Origin: Methanolinea sp. UBA473
Lineage (GTDB): Archaea > Halobacteriota > Methanomicrobia > Methanomicrobiales > Methanospirillaceae
Direction of reading: 5' to 3'
Assembly (NCBI GenBank): GCA_002509495.1
Contig: DAEV01000094.1
Span: 4,675-17,925, forward strand
DNA: 13,251 bases
Positions 1-6,343 of this stretch are shown piece by piece. The translations under genes were made by a program, and so were the position numbers. Position 1 is the stretch's first letter. The number at the start of each line of letters is the position of its first letter. The notes beneath the pieces are model-generated. The model was not told the DNA's origin and did not search any database. It saw only the letters and a list, made by a program, of their open reading frames with translations.

Positions 1-78
1 TTTTCATTTTGTATGCTTGTGTTCTTGATGAGAATCATATGATTTTTTAGTGGTTTCGTTTACGAATGTTCCAATTTA

Positions 79-1563
79 TCAATTGTACTCCATCTTCTTA
101 CCCACGCGCTCGAAATCGATGAACCCCTTGTAGGGATCGGTCCGGAGCAGCCGTACACGGACTTTTTGGCCTACCCTGAGACCGCGTTCGCCCCGGATGA
201 CCCGGCCTTCCGCAGGCGGGGAAACGAGCCGTACATAGGTCCCCTTCTCTGCCGCACCCGTGACAAGGGCATCAAAGAGATCGCCGATCCTGTCCCTGAG
301 AAGTTGCGCAGCTGCAGCTTTCCGCATGAACCTCTCGGCTTTCTGGGACGCCTTCTCCCTGTCGGTGAGCCAGGAGGAGATCGCGGTTAGTTTGTGGGGG
401 GAGTAGGGAGAGTTTCTCCCGTCCAGGACCGCTTTTATCTGTCTCTGGTTGACAACGTCGACATATCGCCGGTTCGGTGCGGTCGAATGTGTGTAATCAA
501 GGACCGCAAGGGCGAAATGACCGATCGGAACGTCGCCCGGTACAAAGGGGACATATTCGCCCGGCCCCATCAGTTTTACGACAGTCAGGGACAGGTCCGG
601 GAACCGATCGGGATCCGCTTCCTTCCTCATGTCCAGGAACCGGGCAAGAGCCTTTGAATCCGGATCGGAAGGTAGGGTTTCCCCATAGGCCGCGGCAGTC
701 TCCACGATCCCGTCCCAGTGTTTTGGAATACGGACAATTCTCTGGATCATCGGGACAACCGCATCGGAAAGGCGGTTCACCATCGTGCCGTTCGCGGCCA
801 CCATGAATTCCTCGATCAGGGACCTGGCCCGATTCTCTACCTGGACCGCGAGGTCCCTGACCGCACCATCCTGCACGATCGCCTGAGCTTCCAGGGTATC
901 CAGGTCGAGGGCTCCATGCTCCATCCGGAATTTCCGCAGGCGGCGGGCAGCCTCGTCCTGCAGCCGGACCTGTTCTTCAAGGCCGGGGACCCCTGCTATC
1001 GTATCAGGAATCGGACGGGTCCCCTCCAACCAATCCCCCACCTCTTCATACACAAGTTTTGCTTTATTCCGGACAAACGCCCTGTAAATGTCTCCATGGA
1101 CGACATCTCCGTCCGGTTGGACGGTATATTCGATGACAATCGCATTCCTGTCTTTTCCGGGAAGCAGGGAAGAGATATCATGGGAGAGACGCTCCGGAAG
1201 CATTGGAAAGGTCCGGATGCCCAGATAGACCGAGGTTCCATTATGGCCAGCGAACCGGTCCGTTTCCGAATCGAGGGTCACGTAAAGGTCGACGTCGGCG
1301 ATAGCCACTCTGATGCGTATCTCCCCTCCCTCGCCGCGTTCGCAGAACTCCAGCTGGTCGAGGTCCATGGAATCGAAATTATCGATGGACGACCATAGGA
1401 GCATCCGAAGGTCTTTTTCCTCCTTCTGGTTCCTCCGGGCACGGTTTTCATCGATGGCATTGACCTCCCGGAGAACGGCCTTTGAGAACTGGGGTTCGAA
1501 CCCGTATTTCCTCATCACATCCCATGCGATGGCGTTCAGGTCGATGGCAGGTTTGTTCTTCAT
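79..1563 (-). CDS. RNB-domain exoribonuclease (RNase II/R family)
   Basis: Predicted 3'-to-5' hydrolytic exoribonuclease acting on RNA in the cytoplasm. Numbering from the ATG at 1563 (494 aa), the RNB active-site segment is at 59-70 (SIDNFDSMDLDQ). D61, D67 and D69 match three of the four metal-binding Asp of E. coli RNase II; the fourth is Gln70. The IADVDLYV and LPERLSHDISSL blocks follow (about 88-134), then EEFMVAAN (251-258) and the RNA-binding Arg motif STAPNRRYVDVVNQRQI (360-376). The last ~55 residues look like an S1 RNA-binding domain. No N-terminal cold-shock domains are present, so it is shorter than bacterial RNase R. The start is uncertain: the frame stays open to a GTG at 1761, and the ATG at 1605 has a better upstream AGGT. 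I chose 1563 because the upstream residues look non-coding. It is divergent from hypC. Family call is firm; RNA substrates are unknown. Confidence 0.9.
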   Translation of the reverse strand: MKNKPAIDLNAIAWDVMRKYGFEPQFSKAVLREVNAIDENRARRNQKEEKDLRMLLWSSIDNFDSMDLDQLEFCERGEGGEIRIRVAIADVDLYVTLDSETDRFAGHNGTSVYLGIRTFPMLPERLSHDISSLLPGKDRNAIVIEYTVQPDGDVVHGDIYRAFVRNKAKLVYEEVGDWLEGTRPIPDTIAGVPGLEEQVRLQDEAARRLRKFRMEHGALDLDTLEAQAIVQDGAVRDLAVQVENRARSLIEEFMVAANGTMVNRLSDAVVPMIQRIVRIPKHWDGIVETAAAYGETLPSDPDSKALARFLDMRKEADPDRFPDLSLTVVKLMGPGEYVPFVPGDVPIGHFALAVLDYTHSTAPNRRYVDVVNQRQIKAVLDGRNSPYSPHKLTAISSWLTDREKASQKAERFMRKAAAAQLLRDRIGDLFDALVTGAAEKGTYVRLVSPPAEGRVIRGERGLRVGQKVRVRLLRTDPYKGFIDFERVGKKMEYN

Positions 1564-1792
1564 AGCAGGAGAACGTTCCGGGTTCTTTGAATGGAGGTCA
1601 TGCATGCTTACCTGATCTTGGTGCACGGTCTCAAAAAGGAAAGGGATCGAACAATGAAAAAACGAAGAAAATCCTGGCGACTGAGGATCTCTCCCCACAA
1701 GCTCCATTTTCTTCACGATTGCCGGAAACTGTACTTTCCTTGCGTTCGTTGTCTCTGGCACCTCACAATGGTTGAAATGATTCTCTTCGGTG

Positions 1793-1803
1793 CATTTTAT
1801 ACT
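1793..1803. promoter_or_regulatory. Bidirectional TATA element between the RNB gene and hypC
   Basis: On + the bases read TTTTATAC (1795-1802), about 25 nt before a predicted hypC start site near 1824. On - the same bases read AGTATAAAATGC, a good TATA box whose start site would fall near 1770, ahead of the RNB gene. If the minus promoter is used, the RNB mRNA has either a ~200-nt leader to ATG 1563 or an almost leaderless GTG start at 1761. Confidence 0.55.
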
Positions 1804-1810
1804 CCGGTAA

Positions 1811-1825
1811 GATCAACTATTGATC
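1811..1825. promoter_or_regulatory. Candidate operator upstream of hypC (GATCAA-CTA-TTGATC)
   Basis: A perfect 6-bp inverted repeat with a 3-nt centre lies where hypC transcription is predicted to start. A third GATCAA half-site (1835-1840) runs into the hypC start codon. A bound regulator here would block initiation. The binding protein is unknown and the role is inferred from symmetry and position. Confidence 0.35.
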
Positions 1826-1839
1826 ACCCGGTGAGATCA

Positions 1840-2082
1840 ATGTGCATTGCCGTTCCCGCAGAGGTTCTTGAGATAAAGGAGGGAAATATCGGTGTGGTGG
1901 ATTATGGGGAGCTCAAGCAGGAGGTAAGGCTTGATCTGGTTGAGGTCAAGGTGGGGGAATTCGTGCTTGTGCACGTGGGATTTGCGATCCAGAAACTTTC
2001 CAGGGAAGAGGGTCTTGAGACGCGGGAGATCTTCCGCCAACTTCACGAGGCCCTGAAGGAGGAGTTGCCGGATACCGGTTGA
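1840..2082 (+). CDS. hypC: HypC/HybG/HupF hydrogenase maturation chaperone
   Basis: An 80-residue protein with the HypC signature. The N-terminus MCIAVPAEVLEI carries the essential Cys2, and LVHVGFAIQKL (43-53) carries His45. In characterised systems HypC binds HypD and delivers the Fe(CN)2CO group to the large subunit of [NiFe] hydrogenases in the cytoplasm. Methanogens need this for F420-reducing, energy-converting and heterodisulfide-linked hydrogenases. The frame is open further upstream, but the ATG at 1840 is fixed by the invariant MC-AVP start and a GGTGA (1830-1834) just before it. No other hyp or hydrogenase gene is in the window, so it appears to be a stand-alone unit. A T-rich stretch at 2117-2127 may end transcription. 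Identification is firm. Confidence 0.95.
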   Translation: MCIAVPAEVLEIKEGNIGVVDYGELKQEVRLDLVEVKVGEFVLVHVGFAIQKLSREEGLETREIFRQLHEALKEELPDTG

Positions 2083-2208
2083 GATACCCGCTGTTGCGCT
2101 TTTCATTTTAAAATCCTTCTTCTTTTTGGGAAATCCCGACAAGGGAGCAATAATCTTATCTGCTTTGAGATGAAAAATGATAAAAACTGAAGAAAAGGAT
2201 GGATTTCG

Positions 2209-2388
2209 ATGGATAAAACAGGTGTCGCGAGTCTGATAGGAGGGATCATTCTTCTGGTGCTGGGCGCTTACGGTGTGTGGGTGTTCCTCCCGGAGGTAAT
2301 CTCCTTTTTAAAAGGTGTTATTGGAATTCTGGGAATTGTCATTGGGATTTTTCTTTTGATCTTCGGAGCAATCCTGATAAAGGATTAA
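2209..2388 (+). CDS. Small two-helix membrane protein (59 aa), hypothetical
   Basis: A 59-residue ORF starting MDKTGVASLIGGIILLVLGA and ending in a single TAA. It has two hydrophobic helices, about residues 7-27 and 37-55, joined by a short PEVISFLKG turn. The second helix is rich in Gly/Ile (GIVIGIFLLIFGAI), resembling small DUF-type membrane proteins common in archaea. An AAGGAT (2195-2200) sits 8 nt before the ATG, and a weak TATA-like AATCTTATC is at 2152-2160. A T6 tract at 2393-2398 immediately follows the gene. The even hydrophobic pattern, RBS and terminator argue it is real. I do not recognise a function. Confidence 0.7.
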   Translation: MDKTGVASLIGGIILLVLGAYGVWVFLPEVISFLKGVIGILGIVIGIFLLIFGAILIKD

Positions 2389-2392
2389 TCCA

Positions 2393-2398
2393 TTTTTT
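2393..2398 (+). terminator. T6 tract after the small membrane protein
   Basis: Six T residues begin 5 nt after the stop codon at 2388. This fits archaeal termination, which relies on U-tracts rather than a hairpin. Confidence 0.45.
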
Positions 2399-2468
2399 AA
2401 AACTACCTTGACTGCCCTTGCATTCCATGGATTTTCGTCTGCTATGGAGTCTTCTGCCAAAATGTCAA

Positions 2469-2477
2469 ATTATAAAG
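2469..2477 (+). promoter_or_regulatory. TATA box upstream of the PsbP-like gene
   Basis: ATTATAAAG predicts a start near 2499 and a leader of about 100 nt. The leader contains a 6-bp hairpin AACCCG/CGGGTT (2536-2552). No ribosome binding site precedes the ATG at 2602; a weaker GAATAAGG near 2572-2579 would instead give an almost leaderless transcript. Confidence 0.4.
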
Positions 2478-2601
2478 AGGAAAAGCACCAACTATTAGTA
2501 GATAACTGCAGATCCATCCCATAAGTCGAGGCAGAAACCCGCTTTCCGGGTTCGAGAAGAAAGATCGAGTGGAATAAGGCAAAACATATGCGTGGTTTTT
2601 T

Positions 2602-3462
2602 ATGAACTGGGTTAGAGTATTCCTGATCGCCTTTTTGCTGTCCCTATTCGTGAATGTATTCCTCCTCTTCCAGATCGATCATCCTCCCATCGCAGAGAGG
2701 GTCGTGGGGACCCTCGAGTATGGATACAATTCTGCGTTCCCGCCTGTCGGGAACAGCTCGAATTCAACCGCTACTGGAGATTTTTCACAAATTCCCCCGG
2801 GAAATCCGGGTCTTGTCCAGGATGTGAGAAGCACGACTCCCGCAACCCAACCCCCGACCCCCCCTCCCACCCCCGTGACCCCGGAACCCACTTTAACGGT
2901 GACCGTGGCGGCCACACCTCTTCCGGTTGTCGATCCGGGAAAGTGGATGACCTATAAAAATGACCCGTTCCGGTTCTCCCTGGAATACCCTCCCGACTGG
3001 GTCGTGACCAGATCGGCCGGGTCCCAATCCCGTCCTGCGGTCACATTCACTGCGCCTGGAGAGGAAGAAAGGTGCAGCGATGAAACCACCGAGTGCTACA
3101 AGTATATTGCTGTCCTATCCGTAGATATCGATACCAATCCATATACGGTCGTCCTCGAGGACTATTTCAACCAGTACGTGTCCGATCTGCAGCACAACTA
3201 TGGCATTACTGCCACCAGCAAGAGCGCTCCCACCACACTCTCCGGGTCCAAGGCATACTCTATCGAATACTATAGCCGGGATGGACGAGGAAACCCGACC
3301 AAAAACTACCTTCAGTATTTTGTCATTCTGGATAAGAAGGTCTATATCCTCACCTACAGCGGTACTTATTCCACCGGAGAAACCGTCTACTCGAGGAATA
3401 AACAGCCTGCCCAGGAGATGGTAAACTCCTTTACGGTGGACAGGGAGTATAAGGTGGTCTGA
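2602..3462 (+). CDS. Membrane-anchored PsbP-like domain protein with Pro/Thr-rich linker
   Basis: 286 aa. A hydrophobic segment at about 5-24 with Arg5 near its start suggests a signal anchor or signal peptide without a lipobox Cys. A low-complexity spacer follows, with Asn/Ser/Thr around 50-60 and a Pro/Thr tract around 77-110, typical of a stalk lifting a domain off the archaeal surface. The C-terminal domain (about 115-283) opens with YKNDPFRFSLEYPPDW, the usual start of PsbP-like/DUF1795-type domains, and ends with the SGTYSTGETVYSRN-EMVNSF pattern of that fold. Cys158 and Cys165 could form a disulfide. Function is unknown; in archaea such proteins are predicted extracytoplasmic binding or assembly factors. 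The linker DNA forms a strong G-quadruplex motif on the opposite strand (2846-2874). Domain call is by motif memory, moderately sure. Confidence 0.85.
   Translation: MNWVRVFLIAFLLSLFVNVFLLFQIDHPPIAERVVGTLEYGYNSAFPPVGNSSNSTATGDFSQIPPGNPGLVQDVRSTTPATQPPTPPPTPVTPEPTLTVTVAATPLPVVDPGKWMTYKNDPFRFSLEYPPDWVVTRSAGSQSRPAVTFTAPGEEERCSDETTECYKYIAVLSVDIDTNPYTVVLEDYFNQYVSDLQHNYGITATSKSAPTTLSGSKAYSIEYYSRDGRGNPTKNYLQYFVILDKKVYILTYSGTYSTGETVYSRNKQPAQEMVNSFTVDREYKVV
2846..2874 (-). other. Putative G-quadruplex motif inside the PsbP-like gene
   Basis: Read on -, five G-tracts of 5, 3, 7, 5 and 3 bases are separated by loops of 1, 1, 2... up to 2 nt. This fits a canonical short-loop quadruplex. It lies on the template strand of the gene and encodes part of the Pro/Thr linker, so it may be a by-product of Pro codons ending in C. 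Confidence 0.6.
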
Positions 3463-3469
3463 CGAGGAC

Positions 3470-3500
3470 AGGCCTGCCGGGAATGCGAGGCTGCAGGCCT
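3470..3500. repeat. Inverted repeat after the PsbP-like gene
   Basis: Perfect 8-bp arms AGGCCTGC (3470-3477) and GCAGGCCT (3493-3500) enclose 15 nt, starting 7 nt after the stop codon. It is followed by A7 rather than T, so it is not a classical + strand terminator. It could protect the mRNA 3' end or act in termination on the opposite strand. Confidence 0.4.
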
Positions 3501-3657
3501 ACGGATAAAAAAATTCATTCCCATTCCGGCAAGAATACACTAGTATCGGAGTATTCCCATTGTCCGGGCAGGTTTTTTTTGAACAGAGAATTCAGATCGG
3601 ATTGGCTGCGGGTGAAACCTTATCTCTCCCACACAGTAACTGTATAGGAGATATCGC

Positions 3658-4236
3658 ATGCAGAAGACAATATCAGGATTAATTTTCCTCATCCCGGTTG
3701 CAGTGGGTTTGGTGTGGATGGCAGGATGCACCGGCATCACCCCTGCCGGGCCCGAGGGCCCCGCTCTATGCCTTACCGCAATGACACTCCAGCCTGCGGA
3801 TCTTACTTCGGAGTACCGGGTGCTGGAGCAGATAGCCCGTTCGCCGGAGGAGATCGATAGCGGCGAACTCGCGCTTGGGTGGACCGACGGATACAGCATC
3901 ACTTTCTTCCTGCCGGCAGCAAATGCTTCCGAGGATACGTTCGTCCGGCAGTCTTTATCGCGGTATCCTGAAGAGAGCATGGGAACGGTGCTTACCCAGC
4001 TCGAAGAGGGTCTGGCCCGGCAGTTCACGCTCGAACCGCTCCCAGGATTTATCCAGGATGACAGCCACAAGGCCTATCGCCTTACTCCCAGGGAAAACCC
4101 CTCCCAGTCTCTCTCCATGGTGCTCCTCTATAAGGGAGAGATATTTGAGCAGATCATCATGGCCGGCCCCCATGAAGATCCTGTCCTTCTCAAGGCACTT
4201 GCTCAAAGGGCAGAAGAGAAAATACCCGATCAATAA
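3658..4236 (+). CDS. Predicted lipoprotein, hypothetical
   Basis: 192 aa. The N-terminus has Lys3, a hydrophobic core (about 6-20) and a lipobox-like VWMAGC ending at Cys24, so the mature protein is probably lipid-anchored on the outer face of the membrane. The mature part is acidic and mixed alpha/beta, with no motif I recognise. A YKGEIFEQIIMAG segment (about 160-172) resembles a beta strand and turn. An AGGAG (3646-3650) lies 7 nt before the ATG, which fixes the start. The gene ends at a T10 tract. It shares orientation and envelope location with the PsbP-like gene, but a 195-nt gap makes separate transcription likely. Function is unknown. Confidence 0.8.
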   Translation: MQKTISGLIFLIPVAVGLVWMAGCTGITPAGPEGPALCLTAMTLQPADLTSEYRVLEQIARSPEEIDSGELALGWTDGYSITFFLPAANASEDTFVRQSLSRYPEESMGTVLTQLEEGLARQFTLEPLPGFIQDDSHKAYRLTPRENPSQSLSMVLLYKGEIFEQIIMAGPHEDPVLLKALAQRAEEKIPDQ

Positions 4237-4241
4237 TGATC

Positions 4242-4251
4242 TTTTTTTTTT
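4242..4251 (+). terminator. T10 terminator after the lipoprotein gene
   Basis: Ten consecutive T residues start 6 nt after the TAA stop of the lipoprotein gene, with no stable hairpin. This matches intrinsic termination in archaea. Confidence 0.65.
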
Positions 4252-4379
4252 ACGACTGCCCGCTAACCCCCGGGATTTCAAGTTTTTTCCGCGTCTTTTC
4301 CGCCGCGAAATCTCCCATCCGCCACTCTATACCATTCCCTTGCCAAACGGGATAAAGAGAACCGGAATTATCAATAATA

Positions 4380-4388
4380 TTTATATAC
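4380..4388 (+). promoter_or_regulatory. Strong TATA box of the histone gene
   Basis: TTTATATAC is preceded by an A-rich CAATAATA stretch where a BRE would lie. A start about 25 nt downstream falls near 4409-4411, giving a leader of only about 10 nt. It is the best archaeal promoter in the window, as expected for an abundant chromatin protein. Confidence 0.75.
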
Positions 4389-4419
4389 TTGTCCTTCTAT
4401 CCATGTTTGAGGCGCATAA

Positions 4420-4674
4420 ATGACAAAACCACGAAAAAAGGCCACTGAAAAGAAACCTGCCAAATCAGTCAGCAAGGGCGGTTTCGACCTTCCTATTGCA
4501 CCGGTAGTCAGAATCGCCAAAAATTCGGGGGCCGAACGTATCAGTAGCAGCGGGACAAGGGCAATCGTAGCAAGGACGGAGCGTTATATCGCCACACTTG
4601 CGAAAGAAGCAGCAAAATCCGCTTCGGCAGACGGAAGAAAGACGATAAAAGCGGAAGATGTGGAGAAGTTCTGA
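4420..4674 (+). CDS. Archaeal histone (HMf family), variant with shortened helix 3
   Basis: 84 aa. A Lys-rich tail of about 21 residues precedes a histone fold beginning DLPIAPVVRIAKNSGAERIS (23-42). The DNA-contacting L1 (GAERIS) and L2 (GRKTIKAED) loops match HMfB, as does the Gly equivalent to HMfB G16. Ungapped alignment to HMfB shows changes at the known dimer-dimer interface: L46 to Ser, H49 to Ala and L62 to Lys, with D59 kept. The protein ends four residues after the AED motif, where HMfB has ten, so helix 3 is short. It should dimerise and bind DNA, but may not build the tetramers or extended fibres of HMf. No other frame restores a normal C-terminus. It has its own promoter and a T8 tract downstream (4748-4755). 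Family call is firm; altered assembly is inference. Confidence 0.95.
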   Translation: MTKPRKKATEKKPAKSVSKGGFDLPIAPVVRIAKNSGAERISSSGTRAIVARTERYIATLAKEAAKSASADGRKTIKAEDVEKF

Positions 4675-4747
4675 AACCCACAGTATAATCTGCCAGTCCC
4701 TGCCGTCCTGCGGGAAGAGTATTCTATCCCTGGTTGCAATATTCCGG

Positions 4748-4755
4748 TTTTTTTT
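4748..4755 (+). terminator. T8 tract downstream of the histone gene
   Basis: Eight T residues lie 73 nt after the histone stop codon. A second T8 at 4802-4809 could act as back-up. Both are plausible archaeal terminators. Confidence 0.45.
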
Positions 4756-4793
4756 GCTGATCATTGACCTGCCAGAGATCCAAAAGGGAAGAG

Positions 4794-4961
4794 ATGTGCG
4801 ATTTTTTTTCGTTTATGTTCGAAATTCCCAAACAGCGACTGGATGATCACACTGCTCGAATCGCGGTGCTTGATTACCTCTTTGTTTCGGACAGGATTGA
4901 CTATATGAGAGGAACGTCAATGATCGTTCAATCGTTCAGGACAGATCGATCCTTCGATTGA
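4794..4961 (+). CDS. Possible small hypothetical protein (55 aa)
   Basis: This is the only candidate gene in the ~345-bp gap between the histone and the methyltransferase. An ATG at 4794 begins MCDFFSFMFEIPKQRLDD and the frame ends at TGA 4959-4961. An AGGGAAGAG lies directly before the ATG, closer than a normal ribosome binding site. The frame can also be opened from a TTG at 4764. There is no recognisable motif, signal or helix pattern, and the T8 at 4802-4809 falls within the frame. I regard it as slightly more likely spurious than real. Confidence 0.22.
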   Translation: MCDFFSFMFEIPKQRLDDHTARIAVLDYLFVSDRIDYMRGTSMIVQSFRTDRSFD

Positions 4962-5020
4962 TTGACGGTCATTTTCCAGAACCGGAAATTCCGAAACGAA
5001 GGATCCACTCCACCGGGCCG

Positions 5021-6085
5021 TCATCCTCCTCTCCCGTAGTGCATGGCGAAAAGCGTGATATATTCGTCCGCATAACAGGAAGAATCGCATTGGAGGGTGA
5101 ATTCCGGCCCCAGGATCTCCTGGAAGAGCATGTCCCACTGAATCTTTCTCATGTGGTAATCTGAACGGATCCCTCGCGGACGGGTTAAAATCGAGATGAG
5201 TTCGCTCATCAGGAAGAGGTCTATACAGGGGACAGCCACCTCGACAGGGGCGTCGTGGGAAAATACGAACTCGATGATCCGGCCATAAGACTGGTATACC
5301 GAAAGAGCCAGTTCCGGGGAGCACTGTTCCGGGAAATCATTGTCTGCATCCAGTTCAAAAAGCAGAAAATGGTCGATTTGGGGTTTCAGACACGCCAGGT
5401 GGACCCTCTTCTCTTCTGCCGGCATATGGTGGAACGCCAGCGAGGAGAGGGCGATATCGTAGGATCCCGGTATCCGGCCTGAAAAATCCTGTATCCTGCC
5501 CTCCAGTGCGGTGACAGGAGTCCCGGGAAAGGCTTCCTCAAGGGCCCGTGTCGCGAGAACGACCATTGCCGGTGAGGAGTCGATGAGCAATACCTCACCG
5601 ATCTCCCCTGTTCTCCGGCTCTCCAAAAGGGCAGACAGCAGGTCGACCGTGAGCGCTCCGTTTCCGCAGCCGATGTCCATCAGACGGACCGGGTGATGCA
5701 GTTCCGGAAGGCTCCGGACTGCCTGGGAAACAAACCGTGCACGGGCCTCCTTCATGACCGGGACCCCGGCGAAGTGCAGGAAGGGCCGTGGGTCTTCGAA
5801 CGGGGGTGCCGGAATGGTGAATGACTTCTGCCGCTCCAGGAACCCAAGGAGATAAGTAGACGAGAGAAGTTCCTCGTCCTCATGAAGGGCTCCCGCTTCG
5901 AGCCATTCCACTGCCTCCCCCATCCGGCCGCAGACCGCGAGACGCGTGCCTGCATAGAAGAAGAATGCAGGAAGAAGGTTCCGGCGGACAAGTCCCTCGC
6001 TGGACGCCGGAGTGATCTCCGAATTCTCTATCCGCCGGGCGAGACTGCGCCATTTGACCGACTCAGCAGGTGAGAGGAACAGCAT
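5021..6085 (-). CDS. Class I SAM-dependent methyltransferase with N-terminal helical domain
   Basis: 354 aa. Residues 1-115 are helical and contain a TPR-like hairpin (about 45-80, GTRLAVCGRMGEAVEWLEAG). The Rossmann methyltransferase domain begins with motif I, LMDIGCGNGAL (135-145), which binds S-adenosylmethionine. An acidic post-motif I follows (LLIDSSPAM, D169), then the motif IV-like DIALSSLAFHHM (210-221). The C-terminal ~100 residues form a lid or substrate region I cannot assign. The protein is probably cytosolic, with no signal or membrane segment. A GGAGAAT shortly before the ATG supports the start. It is divergent from the molybdopterin operon and convergent with the weak 4794 ORF. 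The substrate is unknown; the HHM pattern occurs in small-molecule methyltransferases, but that does not identify it. Confidence 0.88.
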   Translation of the reverse strand: MLFLSPAESVKWRSLARRIENSEITPASSEGLVRRNLLPAFFFYAGTRLAVCGRMGEAVEWLEAGALHEDEELLSSTYLLGFLERQKSFTIPAPPFEDPRPFLHFAGVPVMKEARARFVSQAVRSLPELHHPVRLMDIGCGNGALTVDLLSALLESRRTGEIGEVLLIDSSPAMVVLATRALEEAFPGTPVTALEGRIQDFSGRIPGSYDIALSSLAFHHMPAEEKRVHLACLKPQIDHFLLFELDADNDFPEQCSPELALSVYQSYGRIIEFVFSHDAPVEVAVPCIDLFLMSELISILTRPRGIRSDYHMRKIQWDMLFQEILGPEFTLQCDSSCYADEYITLFAMHYGRGG

Positions 6086-6224
6086 CTAGATTCTCCTTCC
6101 CTGCACTTCATCCCGAATGAGGCAGGCAGACGTAACGGTTCCGCCCGATGATGGGGACTGAACTGGTTTCAGAGCGATGAGGGTACTACTGCGAACCGGG
6201 GTAGCGGTAGTTCCGGACTTTATT

Positions 6225-6270
6225 CTCTTCTGCAATTTGCAGGAGAAAAGTGTTTTGGAATGCAATTTCC
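6225..6270. promoter_or_regulatory. Symmetric and repeated element between methyltransferase and Mo operon
   Basis: CTGCAA-T-TTGCAG (6230-6242) is a perfect 13-nt palindrome. TGCAATTT recurs at 6231-6238 and 6261-6268, exactly 30 bp apart, on roughly the same helix face. It sits in the shared divergent intergenic region, about 50-100 nt upstream of the Mo gene start. It is a candidate regulator site; the binding protein is unknown. Confidence 0.3.
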
Positions 6271-6343
6271 CGACTATGTTTCAAATTTTACCGTTATCAG
6301 GAGGATTAATCTCATGAGAGACCGAGAGGGATTCCGGTGATTT

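Noticed and set aside
30..50. AATCATATGATT palindrome followed by T6 near the left edge
   Set aside because: It could be a terminator for a + gene left of the window, but no such gene is visible and AT-rich 12-nt palindromes are common.
394..1398. Long open frames on + (e.g. 394-657, 718-1398) opposite the RNB gene
   Set aside because: They are antisense to a gene with clear catalytic motifs, and the translations have no domain character.
2520..2575. CCGGGTTCGAG stretch resembling a tRNA T-arm
   Set aside because: The T-stem does not pair, no anticodon or acceptor stem can be built around it, and the only stem is the 6-bp AACCCG/CGGGTT.
3540..4281. Minus-strand frames 3540-4070 and 3955-4281
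   Set aside because: They overlap the lipoprotein gene, which has a lipobox and good RBS; the minus translations are Ser/Arg-rich shadow sequence.
4674..4764. Frameshift as the explanation for the short histone C-terminus
   Set aside because: None of the other frames after AEDVEKF restores an AVRRF-like helix, so natural truncation is more likely.
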